From positions 2,666,001-2,730,000 of the forward strand of contig NZ_CP171363.1 of NCBI RefSeq assembly GCF_046523945.1: 64,000 nt of DNA. Reading direction: 5' to 3'. Positions 1-11,510 of the stretch are shown one piece after another. A model generated the notes under the pieces. That model saw only the letters and a list, made by a program, of their open reading frames with translations, had not been told where the DNA came from and did no database searches. The first letter of the stretch is position 1. Each line of letters begins with the position of its first letter. The DNA comes from Faucicola mancuniensis. Lineage in GTDB: Bacteria; Pseudomonadota; Gammaproteobacteria; Pseudomonadales; Moraxellaceae. The position numbers were made by a program, and so were the translations under genes.

Positions 1-3000
1 TGTCTTGTTCAACCAGCCAGACAATATCGGTGGTGAGCTGTGCCACCTGAGAAGCGGTCAGGGCAATACCTGGGCGTAGGTTTAACGCATTGGCACTGGT
101 AATCCCATTGTCCATCAAGGCTTGGTACATGGCATCGTCACTGCGGTAGTCACCTAAGAAGCGTTTACCAGTGAGCACCATGATTTGATCACGAATCATG
201 TGTTGTTCATAGTAGCCATCTCCCAGGCGTTTGTGCATATTGTCCTGATTGAGCCCCAAGCGTTTCATCATGTAGTCGGATGATAACCAGTTTTTATAAC
301 CGGCAAACGCAGGGTCAGTGACGATTAGATAGCCGTTGGGGTTGTTGGGGTCGATTTTGTAGAGAGCACTGTTGGGTAAGCTGACAGCGGTACTTGGGTG
401 CGAATTTCTTGAGCTTTTTGGGTATTGATGCTTTGGTTTAGTTGGTTGATAAGGTCACTTAAGGTGGCGATATCAACTTTTTGTCCTCCTTGTTGGGCAA
501 CCACTAAGTCAGCTAGCTGTTTTTGTTGCTCAGCGGTTAGGTTGACTGGGTTGGTTTTAGTGAAGTCCTGTAAGGCTTTGATGGCGTCTTGGACCCTAGC
601 AAGGCTTGCACGGTCAACTTGTGTGCCGTTATTGGCTGTTTTGACGACTGTTAGGAGCGTTTGTAAATTGCCAATCGCTTGGTTGACAGCTGCCACTTGT
701 TTGGTATCAATTTGAGCTTGATTGGCTTGATTTTGATTGGCAACTGTGACCGCGGTGACATACACGCCACTAACTGGATTATTAATGTTGAGAATTTTTA
801 AATCATAAGGAGTACCTGTTGTTTTAGGATTCAGCGGTTGAGCCATATCTAATGGGGTTGAATTAGTATTTGTACCCCATTTTCCTTTGTAACACCAATT
901 CCCTATACTCCTCCGACAGGTTTCATAAGGGCTATAATGGGTACCATTAAAATTCTCGTAACTGTATTTGGGAGTGATAGTTGTGGCTTCAGCATCCACA
1001 TTGCCTGCTTGACCATTTACTTTAATGGTACCGCCAGCAATAATTTGGCTTTTATTGGTGTTAAATTTACCCAAGTCAAATACCATGTTACTACCCGAAA
1101 CAATTCGACTCGGGTCACTAGTCACGGTGTCTTGCCCACTTAATAGCTCTGTATATTTGTAGCCATAATAATTATCATATAGCTCACCCGTTTTTAGAAT
1201 TTTTAATCTATGGCGTCCGTCATTGTTATCTTCAGACGTAATTTCAACTACTTTTTCATTATAAATTGGATTACTACCATCACCTGAAATGCTATACTCA
1301 ACTATCGGATTATTTTCAAGGACCTTTAACGCTGTTTTAAAATCCGCATTGATATTATTGAGTGTTTCAGTGGCAATCTGCATCGCACCCAATGACTCAA
1401 TGGTTGCCCCACGGTTGGTCACGGTGGTGGCTTTGCCAGTGGCATGATTCTCGCTGTCTAAATCACCCCCAATGTGCAACTCACCATTACTTAAAATCTG
1501 AGCTTGACCATTAAAATCACTGTTAAATTTACCACGACGTGCCGTATTTGGGTTATTGTTTAAGGTTTTTACCCCAATGTCCAAGCGTTCACGAGCGGCA
1601 ATTACTGGGGCAGAATTAAGCGTATTGCCTGGGGTGTTATTAAGCGTATCGGCTTTAATCGCTAAATGCGTGCCATAGATACGACCCTCACTTAAATTAT
1701 TCACCGCATTGCCAGCAGTAATCAAGGTGTCATTACCATTAATTAACCCATGATTGTTGATATCACCAGTGGCGTTTAATAACGTGGAGGCATTACTGAC
1801 TAATTCACCGGTTTGGGTGTTGTTAATGTCTTTGGCATTGACCGTCAGTTGTTTGTCAGCAGATAACGTACCGTCATTATTTACATTGCCTTGAGTGGTG
1901 ATGGTTAATTCATTGGCGAGTAATTTATCACCTTTGGCATTGGTATAGTCAACCATTTGGTTAAGTGTCAGGCGATTGCCGCTGATTTCGCCCGTTGCTG
2001 ATAGAACTAGCACTCAAGCTCGTCTCATTAGCTCGAATCACACCGCCAGCATTGGTAATGTTGCCCGTACTGCCTTGAGTGGTAATGGTTTTGGCTTCAA
2101 TATGTCCGTTAGTGTTAGTTAGGCTTTGTCCCATCGCAACCTGGATGCCTTGATTGGCTAATAGTTGCCCTTGGATGTTATTCAAGGTTTGGGCATGAAT
2201 CACTAAGTCATTACCTGCCACAATACCTTGATTGAGACTAACTTTGGTTAAATCTTGTTTGGTGTTTTGGTTATCAATACTATTGACGTTTAAAGTCATA
2301 TTCTTAGTGGCACTGATAAGGCTACCGACTCCCGTGTTGGCTAAACCATTGGCGGTAATCGTGGTACTATCGCCCCACAGTTTACCGCTTTGGTTGTTGA
2401 GTGTGGCACTGGTGCCTGTGATGATTAACTGCTGATTACTGCCTATCACTCCTTGTTGATTGTTAATCTCATTGCCTGTGCTGGTGAGCGATAAGGCATC
2501 AGTAGCATTGATTAGACCTGATTGGTTGGAGATATCGCTTGCTTGCAATACGGCTTTGCCGTTGGCTAAAATCCCCCGACCTTCGCCTTGGGTGTTTTGG
2601 TTATCTAGCAAACCAGTCGTGGTTAAGGTTAGTTGACCATCTTTATCCGCTTGTTGGATACTGCCACCTTGGTTATTTAGGCTTTGAGCAGCTATAGTCA
2701 CATTATTACCAATGACTTGACCAGCATGGTTGTCCATGACGCCTTGCGTGCTTGAGTTGATATTGGTTTGCGTGCTGATCACACCTTGGTTAGTTAAGGT
2801 TTGTTGGGTTAAGTTGATATCTTTGCCCGCTTGAATATTACCGCTCGCTTGGTTAGTCAGTTTTTGGCTGCTTGCGGTAATGGCATCTTGGCTGCTGATG
2901 GTAGCATTATTGTTTAAGGTGTCACCGCCGATGTTTAATGCTTGATTGCTATAAATTAAACCAGCATTGGTATTATTGAGGGTGTCTGCGTGGATATCAG

Positions 3001-6000
3001 CGGTGGTATTGGCTAATAGCTGAGCTTTCGTATCATTATTTAAGGTTCGTGCATTGACGTACAATGCTTGAGCACTTTGGAGTACAGCTTTTTCACCGCT
3101 GTTGGCTAGAATGCCAGCGTTTACGGTTAAATCACCTGTGCTGGCAATGACCTGACCTTGGTTATTATTTAAACTGCCTGCGGTGACGGAAAGTTGATCG
3201 GCTTGTATACCCCCAATATCATTGTTAAGCGTACCAGACACCGTGGCAGTTAGTTTGCCATTGGATAGCAGTTTGCCCGTTTGGCTATTATCAAGATTTT
3301 GGGCAATTAGCGTCGCTGTGCCAGTCCCGGCATGAATGACTTCGCCACCTTGGTTCTGGATATCGCCCGTTGCCATTAAGCTAAGATTGGTGGCATTGCC
3401 GCCTAAGTGACCTTGCTGATTGTCAATGGTACCCGTGGTTAATACAAAGTCTTGAGTGCCTGTTTGCTCAAGGGTGCCTCGTTGGTTGGACAGTGATTGC
3501 ACTTTAAGTTGGTAACTATCGGCTTGCGTTATAGCGGCATTGTGGTTAAGGGCGTTGGCGGTGAAACTGGCTTGTTGGCTAACTTTGTTTTGTGATTGAC
3601 TTAAATCGATATTACCCAAGGTGTTTAATGACAGATTAACCACTTGATTACGACTGCCGTGGTAGTCGAGTGCTGAACCCGTGACTGTCATACCCCCACT
3701 GGCAACATTGTTACCTTGGTTATGCTGTACACCAGTACTGGTGATGGTCAAGTGTTGTGGGGTGGTTGATAAGCTATTATCAGGGCTTAATCCTGCCACC
3801 AATCGACTACTTTGGGCTTGATTAAGTTCACCGGTTTGAATTGCTAAACGACCTTGGGCGGCAATCGTTGCTGTGTTGCTCAAATTAGTTTGGTTGTTGA
3901 TATGCGTATTGGCTAAACTTGAAATGCTGCCACGATTGTTCAAGATTTGACTGTTAAGGTTTAAGTCCCCACGACTGGTTAGCTGAGCTGAGTTGGTGAC
4001 CGCTTGAGCCGTTAGGACCAAGCTGCCATTATCACTGTAAATAACCCCGTTACCGGTATTGTTTAAATCACCCTTGAGGTTAAGTTGATTGGCTTTTACG
4101 GTTCCTGTGGTATTGCTAGCAACCACTTGACCGTCGGTATTGATTAGGGTATGTGCACTAACGGTTAAGCCATCCCCTTGAATTTGTCCTTGGCTATTAT
4201 CAATATCGCCAGCAATCTGCCAGGTTTGATCGGCTAGGCTTAAGATATTGCCCTTGTCGCTGTTATTTACATTATTTGCGGTTAAACTTAACTGACCATT
4301 ACCTGCATGTTCAATACGACCCGCTTTATTTTTTAACGTTGGGGTATTGATTATGAAGTTTTGGCTATTGGTGGCAATCTGACCTTGTTGGTTGCTAATA
4401 CCGCCAGCGAAATTAAAGGTTAAGTCAGCAGTACCACTTTGTCTAATTGAGCCGCGTTGGTTATTTAGCTGGTTGCCTGTTAGTTGCAGGGTTTGACCAC
4501 TTAGTGTACCGTCTTGGTTATTTAGCGTGCCTTTAGCAACCAGCGTCAACTGATGGATGGCGGTAAGGCTTGCCCCTTTCGTTGATAAATCCCCTTGGCT
4601 TGCCATCTCAATATCCGCTGCTTGGGTTTTGCTGCCATTTAAGTCAGTTGGATTGCCTTGTAAGCTAGCTTTGCCGGTCGCAATATGGGTACCACTACTG
4701 GTGAGTATACCCACTGCATTCATGGTTAGGTTGGCTGGGGTGGTGCTTAAATTGCCTTGGGTGTCAATGCCTGCGGCTAATATGCCGGTGTTGTTGACGG
4801 TTTGGGCGTGAATATTGGTGTTGCCTTGAGCGGCGATTAAACCCGTAGCCGTGTTGGTCAGACTGCCCATGGTAAGCGTATTACCTGTGGTGCCATACAG
4901 TTGCCCACTGTTGGTAAGTGTCTGGCTGGTGGTGCTGAGTTTACCACCTGCTACCACACTGCCTTTGTCATTTTTGATATCGGTCGCATGTAAGCTCGCA
5001 TCACCTTGAGCCATGATATGACCATTTTGGTTGGTCAGGTTGCCTTGGCTATCAAGGTTTAAATTGCCCTCCGCTTGAATCGTGCCTTGGCTGTTGTAAA
5101 CTTGGGTAGCCGTGATGGTGGCTTGTTTGCCTTGAATACTGCCTTGTTGATTGTTTAATTCACTTGTGCTAAGGCTAATATCGCCTAGGGTGGCTAAGAC
5201 ACCTTGTTGGTTGTTAATTTGCGGGGCGGTGAGGCTAATCCCTTGTTTGGCAACAATTTGCCCTTGTTGGTTGTTAAAACGGGTTAACTGCCAATCGAGT
5301 TTGTCAAGTTGGATACGACTGTTGATGTTGTCAATTGCTTGGGTGTTTAATCCATTAACCACAATACTACCTTGGCGTTGATTGGTAACGCTTGGGCTGG
5401 TCACTGTCATGGCACCATTGGCAGTGATGACGGCATTATTGCCTTGGTTGACTAAATTGTCCGCTTGGATATTGCCATCGGCGGTTATGGGTGCAAGCAC
5501 CGGTTGATGGCTGTCCGTTGTCGGTGTGGTAGCGGTTGAGTTTGCCACTTGCTTGGTTGATCCAGTTTGTGCGGTTGATGGGGCAGTGGCTAGGGTTGGG
5601 GTAGTCGTCGCTGGGTGCTTGTCGTATAGGCTTTGACCAATGACGGCGTTGTCTTGGTTGGTTAAGTGTTGACTGGTCACATCAAGTTTACCACTGCCGG
5701 TTTGTTCAATACGGCCTTGGTTGGCCAGGCTTGGGGTTTTTATATTGACTTGTCCGGCACTGATGAGCCCTGTGTTAGTGATTTGGCTTTGAGTAGTGGC
5801 ATCGGTTTGGCCATGACTGCTAATGACGCCGCTGTTTTTAAGGGTTGGGCTGTCCAGTTTGACACTATCGGTGCTGCTGCTAACGGTGCCTTGGTTGTCA
5901 ATACTACCGGTGTGTTTTAGATTTACCCCTTGTTTGGCGTTCATGGAGCCGGTGTTAATGAGGTTACCTTGGTTGTCTAGCGTGAGTGTGCTACTACTGC

Positions 6001-6997
6001 TGATGTCACCAGCATTGGTCACCCCCATACCTTTGTCGGTACCAATCAGACGAATTCTGCCAGCATACATGCCGCCTAGGCTTGAGATGTCTAAAGCCAC
6101 GCCCGTGCTTTGATTGACACCGTTGTGACTAATTTTAGTGGTGGCTGGATTGGTTTCATAGCTAACCGTGTTGTTACCCGTAATGACATCAAGCTGTTTG
6201 CTGTAAACTTTAGCGTTAAGGGCAGTGGCTTGGCTAATCAGCTGGGTATAGTCGCTTTGGCTATCATCTAAGCCTTTGCCTTCAACGGTCATCTTACCGC
6301 TACCTATTTGAAATCCGGTTAAAGTGTCGTTGTTAAAGGTGGGTTTACCGGTGGTGAGCGTGGTACGAGCAGCGTTGATAAAACCACAGCCTGAGCAGGT
6401 GATACCCGCGGGATTGGCAATCACCAGTTCGGCTTTACTACCCGTAATTTCGGTGTAGCCAGCTAACTGGCTTGGATTACTAGAATTGACTTGGTTTAAG
6501 ATGAGTTTGGCTTCACCTTTGGCAAGCCATGGGTTACCCTCTACCCAACCCGCAGTTTGGGTTTGTACATTGGTACGGCTGTTGTTAATAATAGCCCCAT
6601 GCCCACCGATATCAAATTGACTAAAGGTGTTTTTAGAAACCCCTTGGCTATTTGGGCTTTGAATGTTAATTTGGGCTAAGCCATTGGCAGTGTTTAACAC
6701 CGTGGCTTGCTCATTTTTAGGAGCACCCTTATCTGCAATGATTTGGGTCTGTATCTCAGCATAGGCAACGTTTGCTACTCCTATGCTGACAAGGACAGCA
6801 GCAGTGAGACTAACCCATTTGCTATAGCAGTAGTACACGACCTCATTGCTTCCATCTAGTTGGCTGTCAGCTAAAACTACCTTGTTACTATTCGCACCTT
6901 GACTACCGGCTTTGCCTTGTGCCACAGTTTTTTCTGAGACAACAACTAATCGACCTAGGTGTTTGTTAAAGATAACACGATACAGACGGCTGTTCAT
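1..6997 (-). pseudogene. FhaB/CdiA-like TPS exoprotein, copy 1 (5' part; runs off window; frameshifted)
   Basis: Large secreted haemagglutinin/contact-inhibition exoprotein (TpsA). The start at 6997 has a ribosome site (TAGGAAA) upstream. Residues 1-80 form an extended signal peptide: MNSRLYRVIFNKHLGRLVVV, a hydrophobic stretch, then a cut after YAYA-like VAYAE. The TPS secretion domain follows (NPAGITCSGCGFIN, about residues 150-160), then more than 1,300 residues of short beta-helix repeats with many LNNQ/GxI motifs. The frame is lost near 1991 (CCC where copy 2 has CC), and again near 388, just before the conserved FHA segment NSALYKIDPNN, which continues in another frame to base 1. The TpsB transporter is divergent at 7407. 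Copy 2 at 20040-27268 is nearly identical but broken elsewhere. The frameshifts may be real decay, switching, or assembly error. Confidence 0.9.
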
Positions 6998-7233
6998 ATG
7001 GGGTTTCCTAATTTTTATCGGTATTTTAACCCCTATCCGTGTTTTTGTATAGTTTTTTTAATAAATTAATAGGGTCTGCTATCGTTAAATTTAAGTTTAG
7101 TCTTTGATAAACAGTTGATGGCTTTTTCAATTTATAGTTATTTAAAATAGTAACTGGACAAAAAATAATGATAGAACAATTGGTATGGGTGGAAATAAGT
7201 CAAAACAAAAATCAGGTAAACCTAGAAAATCAA
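1..7233. repeat. 7.2-kb direct repeat, copy 1
   Basis: Matches 20040-27268 in the same orientation. The offset changes stepwise from 20039 to 20038, 20037, 20035, 20036 and 20035, which means only five indel sites over 7.2 kb, plus a few substitutions seen (for example in the FDIGG/FDIGR codon near 6607). The left end lies outside the window; the right end is at 7233, where similarity stops. Confidence 0.95.
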
Positions 7234-7406
7234 TGACAAACTCATAGGTTGTGTTGATATATTGTTCTATCTTTTTTAAAATATACATTATTAATAAAAA
7301 AAACAAAATTTGACATTTTTGTTTTTTTATTAACTTAATGAACTATACAACAAGTACCTATATGATGATAGTTAATCACCAAGTACAGTAAAATCAAAGG
7401 TTTAAA
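6998..7406. promoter_or_regulatory. Divergent fhaB-tpsB intergenic region
   Basis: An AT-rich 409-bp spacer between two divergent start codons, so it should hold promoters for both partners of the secretion pair. On the plus strand a TTGACA at 7310-7315 lies 18 bp before CTTAAT, a possible but weak promoter for tpsB. A T-run near 7052-7058 has seven Ts here but six in the second copy of the region (about 27090), upstream of fhaB. No operator is recognisable. Confidence 0.4.
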
Positions 7407-9227
7407 ATGAATTTATCCATTCAAAAATCCAATTTAACAACCAGTCAAACCATACTTTCAAAAACCTTGATTGCTATATTTGGTGTATCATTGGGACAAG
7501 TCAGCTATGCCCAGACACCTGAACAAATTGCCAATCAACAAGTCCAGTACCAACAACAAAAACAGGCTGAACAACAACAAAAGCTAATCCCTAACACCAA
7601 TGTTCAGATTGAGCTACCAAATGCTAAAGTTGAACCACCAACACCAAAAATGGATGTACATAATCCTTGTTTTGTCATTTCCAAAATCGCCTATACCACA
7701 TTGGATAAAACCCATTTATCCATTTTGGGGAACTTTGATTTTGCTTTAACACCATTAACACATGGCAAACAGCGTATTACTGGACAATGTTTAAACATCC
7801 ATGATATCAATCGTATTGTCAGCGATGTACAAAATCGTATCATTCAACGTGGCTATAGTACCACACGTGTATTGATTGGCAATCAAAATTTAAAAAATGG
7901 TACATTACAATTAACCATTATTCCTGGCTTTGTGGATAAAATCAAGGCAGATACAGCAGATAGTCCTTTAGCAATCTATACCAATCCCACAGGGCTACCT
8001 GCTAATTTTGCGACTGCATTGCCTATTAAATCTGGTGATTTATTAAATATTCGTGATTTAGAGACAGGGCTAGAAAATCTAAAACGTGTTCCTACTGCCA
8101 ATGCTGATTTTACGATTAAGCCAAGTAGTTTACAATTTGCAGGCTATAGCGATATTGAGATTAAGTATCATCAGACCAAAAAAGTGCGTTATGGTGTTAC
8201 CATTGATGATTCTGGTTCAAAATCTACAGGTAAATATCAGGGTGGCTTAACAATTAGTATTGATAATCCAACATGGCATAATGATTTATTTTATTTAAGT
8301 TATAGCCGTGATTTGGGCAACAAAGTTAATGATAATCAATATGGTGATAAAGGTAGTGAAAATTATTCGTTAGGCTATGTTGTGCCTATCAAAAATGTAT
8401 TATTTTCTGCCAATGCAAGTCATTACACTTATAAGCAAACAGTCGCAGGAGCAAACCAAGATTATCAATATAGTGGTGAATCAAATAATGCTAATCTTAC
8501 CGCAAGTTGGTTAGCTTCTCGTGATAACAAAAGCAAAACTTTATTGAATTTTGGTGGGTTTGTTAAGTCGCAAAAGAATTTTATTGATGATACAGAGGTT
8601 GATGTTCAACGTAGAAAAGTCGTAGGGTTTAATGCAGGTGTACGACATGAGACACGCTTTGGACAAAAGCAGTTAATCTCTGATTTTAGTATACAACGTG
8701 GTACAGGTGCTTTTGGGGCTTTAACACCACCTGAAAGTTTGTTTAATGAAGGAACGGTTCGGACACCAATTTATAAGTTAAATGTAAACTTTATTACACC
8801 GATTGCGTTGGGGGATTATCAGTTGGGCTATCAGGCAAGTTTAAAGGGACAATATGCGAATACAGCTCTTGTTCCAAGTGAGAGGTTGGCGATTGGTGGA
8901 CGTTATACGGTGCGTGGTTTTGATGGTGAGCGGACATTATCAGGGGATATGGGGGCGATTTTTCGTCAAGATTTTAGTTTTCCTATCAAGCAGTCTAATC
9001 ATAATCTATATTTTGGGTTAGATGCTGGTACAGTGGCGATGCAGAACAAGGAACAGGATAATTTGTTACTGGGTCATACGTTGGTTGGTGGTGCGGTTGG
9101 GTTTAAAGGTGAGTTTAAGCCGTTACGGTTAAGTTATGATGTTTTTGCAGGTTATCCGATTAGACAACCTGAGTACTTTGGTAAAAAGGAATGGACTGGT
9201 GGGGTAAGTTTGGGGTTAGAGTTTTGA
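7407..9227 (+). CDS. TpsB/FhaC/ShlB-family outer-membrane transporter
   Basis: Outer-membrane 16-strand barrel that exports the TpsA exoprotein by recognising its TPS domain. 606 residues, within the family range. It has a signal peptide with likely cleavage after VSYA (about residue 35), a Gln-rich linker (residues 40-65), POTRA region (about 85-240, including GYSTTRVLIGNQNLKNGTL), then a beta barrel. The family motif VRGF occurs in YTVRGFDGE and the protein ends in a C-terminal Phe (SLGLEF), usual for barrel insertion. It is divergent from fhaB copy 1 and is the only intact transporter in the window, so it presumably serves both full-length fhaB copies. The frame is intact, unlike its substrates. 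Whether it is a CdiB or an FhaC homologue cannot be told by eye. Confidence 0.95.
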   Translation: MNLSIQKSNLTTSQTILSKTLIAIFGVSLGQVSYAQTPEQIANQQVQYQQQKQAEQQQKLIPNTNVQIELPNAKVEPPTPKMDVHNPCFVISKIAYTTLDKTHLSILGNFDFALTPLTHGKQRITGQCLNIHDINRIVSDVQNRIIQRGYSTTRVLIGNQNLKNGTLQLTIIPGFVDKIKADTADSPLAIYTNPTGLPANFATALPIKSGDLLNIRDLETGLENLKRVPTANADFTIKPSSLQFAGYSDIEIKYHQTKKVRYGVTIDDSGSKSTGKYQGGLTISIDNPTWHNDLFYLSYSRDLGNKVNDNQYGDKGSENYSLGYVVPIKNVLFSANASHYTYKQTVAGANQDYQYSGESNNANLTASWLASRDNKSKTLLNFGGFVKSQKNFIDDTEVDVQRRKVVGFNAGVRHETRFGQKQLISDFSIQRGTGAFGALTPPESLFNEGTVRTPIYKLNVNFITPIALGDYQLGYQASLKGQYANTALVPSERLAIGGRYTVRGFDGERTLSGDMGAIFRQDFSFPIKQSNHNLYFGLDAGTVAMQNKEQDNLLLGHTLVGGAVGFKGEFKPLRLSYDVFAGYPIRQPEYFGKKEWTGGVSLGLEF

Positions 9228-9641
9228 GCGTTTTTTGTTGAGTTTTTAAGTTCATTGAAAATCAAATAAGTAAAGGCAATGGGGTTAACTATTTAAGTTT
9301 GTTATAGATTAAAATCTATAAATAGAAATATTTTTTTAAAGACTACTACAGATTTACCACTCCCTCCCACGTGCTGATGATTTACATAATTATGCGATTA
9401 AGTTGCATTAAAATATGGGATAAAGCCTTAATAAATAACAGATTTAAAAATAGTTTACCTATACAACATGATGCAAATTTATGCAAATATCAGGAGTATA
9501 ATTTTATCTAAATTCATCTATCATAGAAAATATTATAAAAATTTTTTTCTTTTATTATTTTAATAATTTTAAATATTTTAGACCAAATTCCATTGGTATA
9601 AGTATTTGATTTTATTATTTATTTTCTAGGTTTTTTAATGA
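9228..9641. other. AT-rich non-coding stretch before the rep iterons
   Basis: Lies between the tpsB stop and the plasmid-type initiator gene. No open frame of note. It is strongly AT-rich near 9520-9640, as expected next to an iteron origin, but I see no certain DnaA box and no clear terminator. Confidence 0.4.
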
Positions 9642-9683
9642 ATATAACACCGTTTAAGGGACGATATAACACCGTTTAAGGGA
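9642..9683. repeat. Two iteron-like direct repeats (22-bp period)
   Basis: ATATAACACCGTTTAAGGGA occurs at 9642-9661 and again at 9664-9683, identical, with a 22-bp period (two helical turns). The position 60-100 bp upstream of a Rep_3 initiator gene, next to AT-rich DNA, is the usual arrangement of an iteron origin. Only two copies are visible; functional origins of this class usually have more, so this may be a remnant or mainly an autoregulatory site. Confidence 0.7.
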
Positions 9684-9741
9684 AATTTGACAACAAAAAA
9701 AATAAGGTATAATAACAACATATTTATTTTTGGTTATAAAA

Positions 9742-10674
9742 ATGTCAAAGAACCTGATTGTTAAAGATAATGCTTTAATTAACGCCAGTTATAATCTTGA
9801 ACTTATAGAGCAACGGTTGATATTACTTGCCATAGGTCAATCAAGGAAGATTGGTCAAGACTTTAATGCCCATAGTAGATTAAAAATTAGTGTATCTGAT
9901 TATATTAATATTTATAGTACTCACGGTAAAAGTGTATATGAAAATATAAAAAAAGCATGTAAAGTGCTTTTTGAAAGGCAATTCACTTACATGGAAAACA
10001 CAGCAAAAGGAAAGAGAATAGCTACAACTCGTTGGGTATCTGAAATAGCCTATATTGATGAAGCAGGTATGATTGATTTAACTTTTGCTCCTGCAGTCAT
10101 ACCGTTGATTAATTTGTTAGAAAAGCATTTTACCAGTTATGAATTAGAACAAGTAGCAGGATTAAATAGTAAATACGCAGTTAGACTGTATGAATTGGTT
10201 ATTGCTTGGCGTACAACTAGTAAAACTCCCATGCTTTCTGTTGATGAATTAAGGCAAAAGTTAGGCGTAGTTAATGGTGAATACCAAAAAATGGAAGTGT
10301 TGAAACGCAGGGTTTTAGATTTCTCCGTGCAACAAATCAATGAAAAAACAGATATTGACGTAAAATACGAACAACAAAAACAAGGGCGGAAAATTGTTGG
10401 CTTTACCTTTAGTTTTAAGCAGAAAAAAGATAAACAAAAATCTGCTAATGATAATAGCAAACAAAATTCTATTATTAAAATGACTGAAAAACAGCGTCTA
10501 ATGTTTGCCAAAAAACTGGCGAATTTGCCAGAGTTGGGGAGTTATGCCCCTATTGGAGCAAGTATTGATGATTTTGTGAACAAAATCGCTGATGAACTGC
10601 TAGACCCCACCAAATCCGAGTTTTATAAGCCTTTTTTGGGTAGTATGGGGTTTAATTTGGGGGCGATTTATTAA
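9742..10674 (+). CDS. Plasmid replication initiator, Rep_3/RepB superfamily
   Basis: Initiator that binds iterons and starts replication of theta plasmids. About 310 residues. The N-terminal signature (LIVKDNALINASYNLELIEQ, then RLILLAIGQSR) and the central part (FTSYELEQVAGLNSKYAVRL, YELVIAW) are typical of the two winged-helix domains of Rep_3 proteins. The ATG at 9742 (MSKNLIV) is preferred over an in-frame TTG 12 bases upstream because family members begin MxxNxVVKDN. Two iteron-like repeats lie just upstream. It stands between TpsB and orphan toxin pieces inside the interval bounded by the 7.2-kb direct repeats, which suggests a plasmid merged into the chromosome. No partition or mobilisation gene accompanies it. 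The gene appears intact. Confidence 0.9.
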   Translation: MSKNLIVKDNALINASYNLELIEQRLILLAIGQSRKIGQDFNAHSRLKISVSDYINIYSTHGKSVYENIKKACKVLFERQFTYMENTAKGKRIATTRWVSEIAYIDEAGMIDLTFAPAVIPLINLLEKHFTSYELEQVAGLNSKYAVRLYELVIAWRTTSKTPMLSVDELRQKLGVVNGEYQKMEVLKRRVLDFSVQQINEKTDIDVKYEQQKQGRKIVGFTFSFKQKKDKQKSANDNSKQNSIIKMTEKQRLMFAKKLANLPELGSYAPIGASIDDFVNKIADELLDPTKSEFYKPFLGSMGFNLGAIY

Positions 10675-10689
10675 TGCCAAAATATTAAA

Positions 10690-10800
10690 AACCCCACAAC
10701 AATCCGCATTATGCACCCACACACCCAATCTACCCACATGATAGGTGTGAAAGTCATCGACTTCAATATTATAAACGGTGTCGGTGTGGTTGGGTAGGTA
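10690..10800 (-). pseudogene. Orphan C-terminal piece of a Hint (intein-like) domain
   Basis: Reading the minus strand gives LPNHTDTVYNIEVDDFHTYH then VGRLGVWVHNADCCG. This is the end of a pretoxin Hint domain and nearly identical in DNA to the corresponding part of the larger cassette at about 12455-12560. No start, no Hint cysteine and no toxin in frame remain. It abuts the rep stop codon, so the cassette was cut here. Confidence 0.75.
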
Positions 10801-10833
10801 TTGGGAGCATCTTTAACGGATTGATGGACTTTA

Positions 10834-11280
10834 CTATTGGAAATATGACTTCAATTCATTCAAAAATTCAACAAATTTATTTATACTTACAATCTTTATC
10901 ATTGGTGTATTTACCGTTATGTTTTCATAACTAAAAAAATGGTCTTCGTATAATTTGAAGTAAAAATAAAAATTTTCCCTATCTCTCATACATCTTTTCA
11001 TAAAATCATCGAATGTTTCTTCCAAGGTAAAGATATTTTCATTTTCTAATTTTCCTTCCCTGATAATCTCACGGAATAAGTCCTTGTCCATTTTTTCGCA
11101 AAAATAAATTTCTTCTACCAACAGACTTTCCAATGAATTCATAAAACTAGGAATATAAGTTGGTGAACTTAAAGTGCCAATTTTAAGCCCGCCAATAACT
11201 AAAGCTAAGTTAGCCATATTATTACAATATGTATTTGAAATTATTTCAAGGTAAATTTCTTGATTTCCTATTTTTTTCAT
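10834..11280 (-). CDS. Immunity-type protein (family not recognised)
   Basis: 148 residues, no signal peptide, rich in acidic and aromatic residues (MKKIGNQEIYLEIISNTYCN; YFYFKLYEDHFF). I do not recognise the family. The inference of immunity rests on context: it begins 3 bases after the stop of a toxin-tip fragment (11284-11460) on the same strand, the usual toxin-then-immunity order. Confidence 0.6.
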   Translation of the reverse strand: MKKIGNQEIYLEIISNTYCNNMANLALVIGGLKIGTLSSPTYIPSFMNSLESLLVEEIYFCEKMDKDLFREIIREGKLENENIFTLEETFDDFMKRCMRDRENFYFYFKLYEDHFFSYENITVNTPMIKIVSINKFVEFLNELKSYFQ

Positions 11281-11283
11281 ATT

Positions 11284-11460
11284 TTACCTTTTTAACTCCT
11301 TAGGGACATCATCAATCTTAATGGCTCTTGCTTCACCTTTTGCGGTCTTGCCATCAGTTGAGCCATTCCAATGAAAATTGCCATTTCCATCATCTTGAAA
11401 TCTATGATAAATAGTTTTGCCATTTTTTGTCTCAACCGCCCATCTATTTTTGGGGTCGCT
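11284..11460 (-). pseudogene. Toxin-tip fragment upstream of immunity-type gene
   Basis: An open stretch with no start codon, ending in TAA at 11284. It reads RWAVETKNGKTIYHRFQDDG, then NGNFHWNGSTDGKTAKGEAR and IKIDDVPKELKR. An in-frame stop sits at 11461-11463 directly upstream, so the rest of the exoprotein is missing or shifted. The HRFxxDGNGNxHWNGS pattern resembles C-terminal tips of polymorphic toxins, but I cannot name the enzymatic class. It is followed after 3 bases by a small immunity-type gene. Confidence 0.55.
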
Positions 11461-11510
11461 TTATATCCAACCTACGGGCTGCAAAAGGCGTAAATAAAAA
11501 ATTGCTACAT

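Noticed and set aside
425..6113. Many plus-strand open frames of 60-100 codons within the fhaB copies (for example 425-715, 4557-4811, 5823-6113)
   Set aside because: They are antisense to a clearly coding, repeat-rich gene and arise from its codon composition; each is mirrored in the second copy and none has a family or a ribosome site.
7170..7236. A 22-codon frame starting MIEQLVWVEI between fhaB and tpsB
   Set aside because: It lies at the edge of the repeat, has no convincing ribosome site and is changed in copy 2; too short to claim.
9730..9741. TTG as the start of the rep gene
   Set aside because: The ATG at 9742 gives the usual Rep_3 N-terminus, so the four extra residues are unlikely.
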